Source: an uncultured Collinsella sp.
Lineage (GTDB): Bacteria; Actinomycetota; Coriobacteriia; Coriobacteriales; Coriobacteriaceae
DNA length: 6,364 nt
Assembly (NCBI GenBank): GCA_900554455.1
Contig: USHT01000069.1
Span: 1 to 6,364, forward strand
Direction of reading: 5' to 3'
The translations under genes were made by a program, and so were the position numbers. Positions 1 to 4,402 of the stretch are shown here, one piece after another. Position 1 is the first letter of the stretch. Each line of letters opens with the position of its first letter. Below the pieces are notes generated by a model. It ran no database searches. It saw only the letters and a program-made list of their open reading frames with translations, and was not told where the DNA came from.

Positions 1-500
1 AGGGACTGCCGACGGTCGAGGCGCAGCGCGGTCGCGCGTCAAAGGTTGCCCTCAATATGCTTGAGCTTGCACATGGCGCCGATTGCGACATTGTGTTGGT
101 CGGCGACCCCGATTTTTCCGATGCGGGCTGGGCGCAGTTTGCTCAAGTTTCCGCCGGATACGTGGACCTGCAATGCGAGCTTGAGCCCGGTTATGCCTAT
201 GTGCGCGGGCAGATTCATCACGACCGGCCCGACTCGAGCGTCCTCATCTTTAGGTCTCAGGAGTCACGTACGACGCTTAAGCCGGATTCCGTGCCGACGG
301 ATGCCGGAGCCGGCCTGCCGCGAAAGGCCGGGTCGTTCGCTGTGAGCAATAGCGGATATGGGCGCTACGAAGGCGAGCTTGAGATTGCGCGGGTCGATCT
401 TCCCGGTGACGAGCGCATGAACGTTGCGGGCCATATCACGCCCGAGGCAATGGAGCTGCTGCCGTTCATCAAACGCGGATTCGGGGTACGGTTCGTTTAG
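1..500 (+). CDS. MupG/DUF871-family 6-phospho-N-acetylmuramidase, 3' part
   Basis: The reading frame is open from the window edge (first full codon at position 3) to TAG at 498-500, so the true start lies upstream and the ATG at 57 is internal. About 165 C-terminal residues are visible. The segment GLPTVEAQR at the edge resembles the end of the TIM barrel of the MupG (DUF871) family. The rest fits its C-terminal cyclophilin-like domain: the stretch RKAGSFAVSN followed by YGRYEGELEI (nt 321-386), then DERMNVAGHI. Family members are cytoplasmic and about 360 residues long. The characterised member hydrolyses MurNAc-6-phosphate-GlcNAc during peptidoglycan recycling, after uptake by a phosphotransferase system. 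The family match is strong; the exact substrate is inferred because the barrel and its active site are outside the window. Confidence 0.85.
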   Translation, partial: GLPTVEAQRGRASKVALNMLELAHGADCDIVLVGDPDFSDAGWAQFAQVSAGYVDLQCELEPGYAYVRGQIHHDRPDSSVLIFRSQESRTTLKPDSVPTDAGAGLPRKAGSFAVSNSGYGRYEGELEIARVDLPGDERMNVAGHITPEAMELLPFIKRGFGVRFV

Positions 501-516
501 CGTGTGACCCGTGGGC

Positions 517-522
517 TACAAT
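517..522 (+). promoter_or_regulatory. possible -10 element of the ArsC/Spx-like gene
   Basis: TACAAT at 517-522 is one base from the sigma-70 -10 consensus and lies 71 bases before the start codon at 593. No good -35 hexamer is found at 16-18 bp, and the upstream region runs into the stop of the preceding gene. The hexamer sits in a small dyad (TGGGC/GCCCA). A 15-bp imperfect palindrome at 534-548 (one mismatch) would fall in the 5' leader. Expression by readthrough from the muramidase gene is equally possible. Confidence 0.3.
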
Positions 523-592
523 TGGCCCATCATACGAAGGCGCCTCGTGTGGCGTGTGCCTGCGTTGGCCGATCTATATTCGGAGGATTCCC

Positions 593-952
593 ATGACCGT
601 ACTGTTTGTTGAATATCCCAAGTGCTCGACCTGTAAGAAGGCCAAGGCATGGCTGGACGAACATGGGGTAGAGTATATCGATCGCGATATCGTTTTGGAC
701 AATCCCACGGCTGATGAGCTTGCGACCTGGATTGCTCGTTCGGGGCTGCCGGTGCGGCGCTTCTTTAATTCGTCGGGCATGAAATATCGAGAGCTGGGCC
801 TGAAGGCGCGTCTGGATGCGGGCATGACGGATCAGGAGTGCTACGAGCTGCTGGCGACCGACGGCATGCTGGTCAAGCGTCCGCTGCTGGTGGGCGACGA
901 CTTTGCGATTCCCGGCTTTAGGGAATCGGCTTGGGCCGAGGCGTTGCTGTAG
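593..952 (+). CDS. ArsC/Spx-family thioredoxin-fold protein (YusI-like)
   Basis: This 119-residue protein belongs to the ArsC/Spx/MgsR family. An N-terminal strand leads into a Cys11-Ser-Thr-Cys14 motif followed by KKAKAWL. The family segment RFFNSSGMKYREL is at residues 56-68, and the conserved LVKRPLLV with Arg96 is near the C-terminus. The start at 593 is chosen because CGGAGG (581-586) sits 6 bases upstream; a longer in-frame start at 554 has no such site. The RFFNSSG segment and the length are closer to the YusI-type arsenate-reductase-like subgroup than to Spx (about 131 residues). A true role in arsenate reduction or as an RNA-polymerase-binding regulator cannot be decided from sequence; a thiol-based oxidoreductase is the safe reading. 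The gene converges on the minus-strand gene ending at 1025. Confidence 0.85.
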   Translation: MTVLFVEYPKCSTCKKAKAWLDEHGVEYIDRDIVLDNPTADELATWIARSGLPVRRFFNSSGMKYRELGLKARLDAGMTDQECYELLATDGMLVKRPLLVGDDFAIPGFRESAWAEALL

Positions 953-957
953 CGGCT

Positions 958-1007
958 GCGGAAAGTGCGACCCGTTTTGAGTGCTCAGGGTGGGACGCAC
1001 TTTCCGC
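958..1007. repeat. 50-bp extragenic palindrome (REP-like element 1)
   Basis: Two 16-base arms, GCGGAAAGTGCGACCC (958-973) and GGGACGCACTTTCCGC (992-1007), are reverse complements apart from one A/A mismatch. They enclose an 18-base loop that contains a smaller inverted repeat, TGAG/CTCA. The element begins 5 bases after the stop at 952 and ends 17 bases before the stop of the convergent gene at 1025. No T tract follows on either strand, so it is not a classical intrinsic terminator, although it could act as a bidirectional roadblock or 3'-end stabiliser. Its layout resembles the palindrome at 3326-3384. Confidence 0.8.
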
Positions 1008-1024
1008 CGGCGGGCCTGCCTCAG

Positions 1025-1435
1025 TCAGTCCGCCAGCTGTGCCCATTCGTGCGGATCGTAGACCTTTACGTGTTTGTTGGGCTTGCCGCTCCAGTACTCC
1101 TCGTCCATAAAGGGCAGATATGCCTGAACGCCGGGGCAGATAAAGGGAATCCGCTGCTGTTGCAGTCGCTCGCGCTGGCGCTGCTCCAGGTGCGCCTCGG
1201 ATATGACGGTCGGCATACCGGACAACTCGACGAGGCTTGCCTGGATTCGCTTAAGGTCGGGGAGTCCCGCGTGCCATGACATCCGCATGATTAAAAAGGA
1301 TGCACGGCGGTATTTTGCCTGCACCACAGTAATGGCGGGGCGTAACGTGGGGTGAATTTTGTCCCGTTCGGGCCAAAGGTCGGCAGTGATCTCGAGGCCC
1401 AGGGTCTCCCATAGGTAATCAAGCTCTTCGTCCAT
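1025..1435 (-). CDS. hypothetical protein resembling the N-terminal domain of MarR-like regulators
   Basis: This 136-residue protein has its ATG at 1433-1435, with GAGG 4 bases upstream on the minus strand, and stops with TGA at 1025-1027. The segment IPFICPGVQAYLPFM (residues 96-110) and the preceding alpha/beta region, including LPDLKRIQASLVELSGMPTV, resemble a domain found in a group of Firmicutes and Coriobacteria proteins. Those usually continue into a MarR-type winged helix after the LPF motif. Here only 26 residues follow, with no helix-turn-helix, so it looks like a solo version of the domain. No transmembrane segment or signal peptide is seen. I recall this resemblance from family knowledge and have not searched for it; function is unknown. 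Codon use looks like its neighbours. Confidence 0.75.
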   Translation of the reverse strand: MDEELDYLWETLGLEITADLWPERDKIHPTLRPAITVVQAKYRRASFLIMRMSWHAGLPDLKRIQASLVELSGMPTVISEAHLEQRQRERLQQQRIPFICPGVQAYLPFMDEEYWSGKPNKHVKVYDPHEWAQLAD

Positions 1436-1638
1436 GGCGCCTCGATATCTACGCGATCATTGATACTTCGATTGTGTTGCCTGGTGCTATCGTTTTCACG
1501 GTAGAATCTGCCAACGGTTGACGGCTACCGCTCACGGCGTTTTGCCCTTCGTGTACAGCGGTTGGCTTCACAGGTCCTTCACGGGTTGGACTAAATTAGG
1601 CCAATTTGACTGAATTTCAAAAAAGTCAAAATTGGGGC
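1436..1638. other. gene-free stretch upstream of the tRNA pair
   Basis: I find no convincing coding frame or known RNA here. It is the divergent spacer between the minus-strand gene and the tRNA promoter. The left half is ordinary-composition DNA. A weak arrangement, TTGCCT followed 19 bases later by TAGAAT, is not a credible promoter. The right end (1586-1635) is AT-rich and contains two adjacent dyads, listed separately. A structured small RNA that I do not recognise cannot be excluded. Confidence 0.5.
1586..1635. repeat. two overlapping dyads in front of the tRNA promoter
   Basis: The first dyad spans 1586-1604: TTGG-CTAA and TTAG-CCAA arms around a central A, with one mismatched pair. 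The second has arms CCAATTTGACT (1601-1611) and AGTCAAAATTGG (1624-1635), identical as reverse complements except for one extra A. They share the CCAA at 1601-1604 and end 3 bases before the -35 hexamer at 1639. They could be a regulator site, an AT-rich UP-element region or cruciform-forming DNA. No T tract supports a terminator. Confidence 0.5.
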
Positions 1639-1667
1639 TTGCGTCACGGCGAGACTTCCCGTATATT
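1639..1667 (+). promoter_or_regulatory. promoter of the tRNA-Gln/tRNA-Glu operon
   Basis: TTGCGT (1639-1644) and TATATT (1662-1667) are separated by exactly 17 bp. The predicted start near 1674 gives a leader of about 38 bases before the tRNA-Gln at 1712. The -10 is a good match; the -35 matches only in its first three bases. Confidence 0.6.
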
Positions 1668-1711
1668 TCTTTCTTGCGCAAAGGCACAGCCGAGCGCAGC
1701 GATGCAGTCAT

Positions 1712-1785
1712 TGGGATGTCGTCTAATGGCAGGACAGCGGATTCTGGTTCCGTCAATGGGGGTTCGACTCCCTCCATCCCAGCCA
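1712..1785 (+). tRNA. tRNA-Gln(CTG)
   Basis: A full cloverleaf can be drawn. The acceptor stem is TGGGATG/CATCCCA. The anticodon stem is GCGGA/TCCGT with loop TTCTGGT, giving anticodon CTG at 1744-1746, which reads CAG. The T-arm is GGGGG-TTCGACT-CCCTC. The discriminator is G1782 and CCA is encoded at 1783-1785. The U1-A72 pair and G73 are typical of bacterial tRNA-Gln. It is cotranscribed with the tRNA-Glu 17 bases downstream. Confidence 0.97.
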
Positions 1786-1802
1786 TTGCATTTGCTACAT
1801 AT

Positions 1803-1879
1803 GGCCCGTTCGTCTAGCGGTTTAGGACGCCGCCCTCTCAAGGCGGAGATCACCAGTTCGAATCTGGTACGGGCTACCA
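1803..1879 (+). tRNA. tRNA-Glu(CTC)
   Basis: The cloverleaf has acceptor stem GGCCCGT/ACGGGCT and anticodon stem CCGCC/GGCGG with loop CTCTCAA, giving anticodon CTC at 1837-1839, which reads GAG. The T-arm is ACCAG-TTCGAAT-CTGGT, the discriminator is A1876, and CCA is encoded at 1877-1879. The first acceptor pair is G1·U72, a wobble where G-C is usual. It shares promoter and terminator with the preceding tRNA-Gln. Confidence 0.97.
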
Positions 1880-1889
1880 AAATTGAACG

Positions 1890-1917
1890 CCCGGGCCTCG
1901 TAAGAGACCCGGGTTTT
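1890..1917 (+). terminator. Rho-independent terminator of the tRNA operon
   Basis: CCCGGG (1890-1895) pairs with CCCGGG (1908-1913). Beyond one C/A mismatch, the stem continues with CTC/GAG around a GTAA loop. TTTT (1914-1917) follows at once. It lies 10 bases after the tRNA-Glu CCA and separates the tRNAs from the TPR gene. Confidence 0.9.
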
Positions 1918-1926
1918 GTGTATTGA

Positions 1927-1938
1927 CCGTATATACGG
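1927..1938. repeat. 12-bp perfect palindrome before the TPR gene
   Basis: CCGTATATACGG is a perfect palindrome 35 bases before the TPR start codon, between the tRNA terminator and the ribosome binding site. It could be a regulator site or contain the TATATA of a weak promoter, but no -35 element lies at the right distance. One palindrome of this length is expected by chance in a window this size. Confidence 0.3.
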
Positions 1939-1973
1939 CGCCTGCCGTGTTTCGCTCAGATCGAGGAGTAGCC

Positions 1974-2891
1974 ATGGATCTGCCCATCAGCTTGCAAGAC
2001 ATCACGTATGCCGAGAACTATCTGGCGCAGGGCGACCTGGCTACGGCGACGCCGCTGCTGGAGCGTCTGGTGGAGCTCGCCGAGGAGTATATTGATGCTG
2101 AGTGCAAGACGGAGGAGAAGCGTCAATACTTTAGCTTCGATAGCAAGTTTGAGCGCTTGGCCTATCGCCGCGTGGAGAAGGATCCGCGCGAGCTCGTGCA
2201 GGTCGAGGTGCCGTTTGACCGCCTGTACTCTGACATGGCGTTTGCCTACATTCGCCAGCAGGATTATGTGAGCGCTCGTAATGCCCTGATGCAGGCTGTG
2301 CGTTGGGACCCCATGAACTGCAACTATCGCTTGGATTTGGCCGAGCTGTTCCGCGCACTCGAGGACAAGCAGGAATGGGCATCGCTCTCGTTCTCGGTGC
2401 TGGAGCGTGCAAGTGATGGCAAGTGCGCCGCCCGCGCTTACGCCAATCTAGGTCAGTACTTCTTGGAGCCCGAGACCGAGAACGTTTCGGCTGCCGTGGG
2501 CTGCGCGCGTCTGGCGCTGCGCCTGGCGCCCAACGATGCGCATACGACGCGCCTGCTCAACAAGATCCATACCACCTATCCGGATGCCGCCGATGAGAGC
2601 GACGAGCACGTGATGGGTGAACTGGCCCTGCAAGGCGTTCCGACCTCGCCTTCGGCCGAGATTGCCATCTGCCTGATTATGTGCGCGACCGATGCCGCAA
2701 GCGACGGCGACAAGCAGGAGGCGACGCGCCTGACGGTGCGTGCTCGCGACTTGGTGGGCGAGGAGGCCTGCGCGGCGATTATTAAACTGGTGCGCGAGAG
2801 CGATGCCGAGCTCAATGCCGAGCGCAAGGCAAAGCGCGAGGCTGCGGGCTCAAACGCCGATGGCGCCAAGGAGGCCGGCGATGCCCAGTAA
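1974..2891 (+). CDS. tetratricopeptide-repeat protein
   Basis: This is a 305-residue soluble protein with helical repeats of TPR type. Likely units are at residues 10-35 (AENYLAQGDLATATPLLERL), 82-115 (DMAFAYIRQQDYVSARNALM and on to WDP), 116-149 and 150-187 (ending ALRLAPND). The C-terminus from about residue 277 is rich in Glu, Lys and Ala and probably disordered or coiled. No signal peptide or membrane segment is seen. The start at 1974 is chosen because GAGGAG (1963-1968) lies 5 bases upstream; an in-frame TTG at 1923 has no such site. TPR proteins are scaffolds for protein contacts, and the partner is unknown. The gene overlaps smpB by 11 bases and holds its Shine-Dalgarno sequence, so the two are probably translated as a coupled pair. 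No close promoter was found. Confidence 0.85.
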   Translation: MDLPISLQDITYAENYLAQGDLATATPLLERLVELAEEYIDAECKTEEKRQYFSFDSKFERLAYRRVEKDPRELVQVEVPFDRLYSDMAFAYIRQQDYVSARNALMQAVRWDPMNCNYRLDLAELFRALEDKQEWASLSFSVLERASDGKCAARAYANLGQYFLEPETENVSAAVGCARLALRLAPNDAHTTRLLNKIHTTYPDAADESDEHVMGELALQGVPTSPSAEIAICLIMCATDAASDGDKQEATRLTVRARDLVGEEACAAIIKLVRESDAELNAERKAKREAAGSNADGAKEAGDAQ

Positions 2892-3357
2892 GCGCGAGCG
2901 CAAGCTCATTTCCAAGAATCGCTCGGCGCATCACGAGTACTTTATCGATGAGACATTTGAGTGCGGTATTGAACTGAGTGGCACCGAGGTCAAGTCGATT
3001 CGCGAGCGTGCCTGCCAGATTACCGATACCTTCGCGCTGATCCGCGGCGGGGAGTGCTGGCTCGTCGGCCTGCATATCCACCCTTATAGCCATGGTGGCG
3101 TGTGGAATCGCGATCCCGACCGTCTGCGTCGTCTGCTGCTGCACCGCAAGGAGATCGACTTTCTTGACGGCAAACTTCGCAACCGTGGTTATGCGCTGGT
3201 TCCGTTGGAACTCTACTTTAATACCGACGGCCGCGTAAAGCTGCTGCTGGGTCTGGGTCGCGGCAAGAAGCTCTACGACAAGCGCGAGGACATGGCCAAG
3301 CGTGATGTCCAACGCGAGATCGACCGCGGTGAAATACGGACTGTTTTGCCTGTTTGA
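2881..3357 (+). CDS. smpB: SsrA (tmRNA)-binding protein SmpB, with unusual C-terminal tail
   Basis: This 158-residue protein binds tmRNA and delivers it to stalled ribosomes for trans-translation. Family motifs are clear: the N-terminal NRSAHHEYFIDE, GIELSGTEVKSIRE (residues 29-42), the HIHPYSHGG segment, NRDPDRLRRLLLHRKEI (residues 76-92), GYALVPLELYF, and LGRGKKLYDKRED. The ATG at 2881 is preceded 6 bases upstream by a perfect AAGGAGG (2868-2874) inside the TPR gene. The tail is odd. After REIDR, where relatives continue with a basic helix such as the AFRDRQKM end in Bacillus, this protein reads GEIRTVLPV. Those nine codons lie inside a large inverted repeat (3326-3384). Core RNA-binding residues look intact, and tail function is uncertain. 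No tmRNA gene follows within the window. Confidence 0.96.
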   Translation: MPSKRERKLISKNRSAHHEYFIDETFECGIELSGTEVKSIRERACQITDTFALIRGGECWLVGLHIHPYSHGGVWNRDPDRLRRLLLHRKEIDFLDGKLRNRGYALVPLELYFNTDGRVKLLLGLGRGKKLYDKREDMAKRDVQREIDRGEIRTVLPV

Positions 3358-3384
3358 GGGGCTATTCAGTCCCTATTTCACCGC
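3326..3384. repeat. 59-bp palindrome overlapping the end of smpB (REP-like element 2)
   Basis: Arms GCGGTGAAATACGGACTG (3326-3343) and CAGTCCCTATTTCACCGC (3367-3384) are reverse complements at 17 of 18 positions, with one C/C mismatch. They enclose a 23-base loop. The element starts inside codon 149 of smpB; the stop TGA (3355-3357) is in the loop. No T tract follows, and the actual terminator is downstream at 3431-3464. Like the palindrome at 958-1007, it begins GCGG, has GTTTTG at the left-arm/loop junction and ends with TTTC near CGC. A common family is therefore plausible. Confidence 0.85.
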
Positions 3385-3430
3385 AACTGCGGGCGTCTCA
3401 TCTTTCTTACTGTTCTGACACATATGTCTC

Positions 3431-3464
3431 AAAGGCGGCGTCCGTTATGGGTGCCGCCTTTTTT
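3431..3464 (+). terminator. Rho-independent terminator after smpB
   Basis: AAAGGCGGC (3431-3439) pairs with GCCGCCTTT (3453-3461) around a 13-base loop. The run of six T at 3459-3464 follows. It ends the TPR-smpB transcript about 75 bases after the smpB stop and 52 bases before the flavin reductase start. Confidence 0.9.
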
Positions 3465-3515
3465 GTGGGTACATACATCCATGAGGTTCCAACCCGAGCT
3501 AGGGGAGTGATCGTT

Positions 3516-4019
3516 ATGGACAAAACTGCGTTCTTTACCATGCCGAGTGGCCTGTACGTGGTGAGCGCCGTGGCGGACGGGCTGCGTGCCGGCTGCGTCA
3601 TCAACACTGCGGTGCAGGTGACGTCCATGCCGCCGCGTATTTCGGTTGCCGTGAACAAGGACAATGTCACCTCGGGCGTCATCGCATCGGCCAAAGCATT
3701 CGCGCTGACCGTGATCGATCAGACGGCCGACATGCTCTACATCGGTAACTTTGGGTTCCGCACCAGCAGCGATTATGACAAGTTTGCCAAATACGAGACC
3801 CGCGAGACGGCTCTGGGCATGCCCTATGTGCCCGAGCATGCGGCGGCCCTGTTTAGCTGCCGTTTGATCGACACTGTGGATGTGGGCACGCATCTGCTGT
3901 TTATTGGCGAGGTCGAGGATGCCGAGCGCCTGAGCGACGAGACGCCGCTGACGTACGACTACTATCACAAGGTGCTAAAGGGCAAGACGCCGCCCAAAGC
4001 CTCGTCGTATCAAGGCTAG
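3516..4019 (+). CDS. flavin reductase-like FMN-binding protein (Hrb N-terminal domain type)
   Basis: This 167-residue protein has the FMN-binding split-barrel fold of the flavin-reductase family. Visible family features are SGLYVVSAVADG near the N-terminus, NTAVQVTSMPPRISVAVNKDN (residues 30-50), the IGNFGFRTSSDYDKF segment (76-90), and GTHLLFIGEVEDAE (124-137) followed by PLTYDYYHKVLKGKTPP. This last part is typical of the flavin domain of high-molecular-weight rubredoxin (Hrb), which passes electrons from NADH through FMN and a rubredoxin domain to flavodiiron proteins. Here the rubredoxin is a separate gene 88 bases downstream. The start at 3516 has AGGGGAG (3501-3507) 8 bases upstream. 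No convincing promoter was found in the 51 bases after the smpB terminator. The family call is firm; the partner and role in oxygen or peroxide detoxification are inferred. Confidence 0.88.
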   Translation: MDKTAFFTMPSGLYVVSAVADGLRAGCVINTAVQVTSMPPRISVAVNKDNVTSGVIASAKAFALTVIDQTADMLYIGNFGFRTSSDYDKFAKYETRETALGMPYVPEHAAALFSCRLIDTVDVGTHLLFIGEVEDAERLSDETPLTYDYYHKVLKGKTPPKASSYQG

Positions 4020-4033
4020 AAATGTTCTAAAAA

Positions 4034-4076
4034 TACTTGCATTATATTATTGAGAATATATACTAATAAGCAAGTA
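4034..4076 (+). promoter_or_regulatory. AT-rich rubredoxin promoter with nested dyads
   Basis: TTGCAT (4037-4042) and TATACT (4059-4064) are 16 bp apart and form a good sigma-70 promoter, with a start near 4071. The promoter is framed by a 7-bp inverted repeat, TACTTGC (4034-4040) and GCAAGTA (4070-4076). Inside lie TATATT/AATATA (4043-4048 and 4055-4060) and TTATT/AATAA (4047-4051 and 4065-4069). The stretch is far richer in A and T than the rest of the window. This arrangement suggests binding by a repressor, perhaps of the redox or metal-sensing Fur/PerR type, but I cannot match it to a known box. Confidence 0.65.
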
Positions 4077-4107
4077 CACCAGCAGTCACGTTCGAGAGGA
4101 GAACATC

Positions 4108-4251
4108 ATGGCTGAGGAAAAGAAGACGTATAAGTTCGTGTGCACCGTTTGCGGTTACGAGGTTGAGGTCGACACGCCCGAGCTGCCCGAGGATTACGTA
4201 TGCCCGGTCTGCGGCGTCGGCCCCGATGAGTTTGAGCTCGTCGAGGAGTAA
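4108..4251 (+). CDS. short rubredoxin
   Basis: This 47-residue iron protein has the sequence order Cys12-Thr-Val-Cys15-Gly and Cys32-Pro-Val-Cys35-Gly; the four cysteines bind a single iron atom. It ends [12 protein letters not shown], acidic like other rubredoxins. Only 16 residues separate the cysteine pairs, against about 25-30 in classical rubredoxins of 52-54 residues. The usual Trp of the DWVCP segment is Tyr30. This resembles compact rubredoxin domains fused to other redox proteins. Spacing favours ATG at 4108: AGGAG at 4097-4101 lies 6 bases upstream. It probably accepts electrons from the upstream flavin reductase. It has its own promoter and a strong terminator, so it can be made in excess over the reductase. 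Confidence 0.93.
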   Translation: MAEEKKTYKFVCTVCGYEVEVDTPELPEDYVCPVCGVGPDEFELVEE

Positions 4252-4290
4252 CTCGTAGACACACGGCGAAAGCCGAACATAGCTCTGTCC

Positions 4291-4326
4291 AAGGGTCCCG
4301 GTCGAATTCTCGGCCGGGACCCTTTT
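4291..4326 (+). terminator. Rho-independent terminator after rubredoxin
   Basis: AAGGGTCCCGG (4291-4301) pairs with CCGGGACCCTT (4314-4324). Four more pairs, one a G/T wobble, extend the stem to a tetraloop, and TTTT (4323-4326) closes it. On the minus strand the hairpin is followed by only two T residues, so it would be a weak terminator for the convergent NRAMP gene. A smaller hairpin with a GAAA tetraloop, CGGC/GCCG, lies upstream at 4264-4275 in the same 3' untranslated region. Confidence 0.92.
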
Positions 4327-4357
4327 GATTTATCTGACGGTTTAAAACGGTCTCACG

Positions 4358-4376
4358 TGTTACAGATTAAGACGTT
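4358..4376 (+). repeat. 19-bp repeat, copy 1 (3' side of the NRAMP gene)
   Basis: TGTTACAGATTAAGACGTT is the first of three copies of the consensus TGTTACAGATYRAGAYRTT in this window. It matches the other two at 17 of 19 positions each. It lies between the rubredoxin terminator and the stop of the NRAMP gene. Confidence 0.7.
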
Positions 4377-4402
4377 ATATCTGGACAGTCACGCCATCCC
4401 AA

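Noticed and set aside
554..592. longer N-terminus for the ArsC/Spx-like protein
   Set aside because: The 13 extra residues do not match the family. The start at 593 has a well-placed CGGAGG, which lies inside this extension.
1460..1520. promoter reading into the gene-free spacer (TTGCCT...TAGAAT)
   Set aside because: The 19-bp spacing and weak hexamers make it unconvincing, and no product follows.
1923..1973. TTG start giving the TPR protein 17 more residues
   Set aside because: No ribosome binding site precedes it, and GAGGAG is correctly spaced for the ATG at 1974.
3326..3384. palindrome as an intrinsic terminator of smpB
   Set aside because: No T tract follows the right arm, and a much better terminator is present at 3431-3464.
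3358..3515. tmRNA (ssrA) gene downstream of smpB
   Set aside because: ssrA often follows smpB, but this spacer holds only the end of the palindrome, a terminator and the leader of the next gene. No tRNA-like ends or tag reading frame are present.
3429..3968. minus-strand open frame opposite the flavin reductase
   Set aside because: It is a shadow of the real gene, with low-complexity His/Arg-rich translation and no family resemblance.
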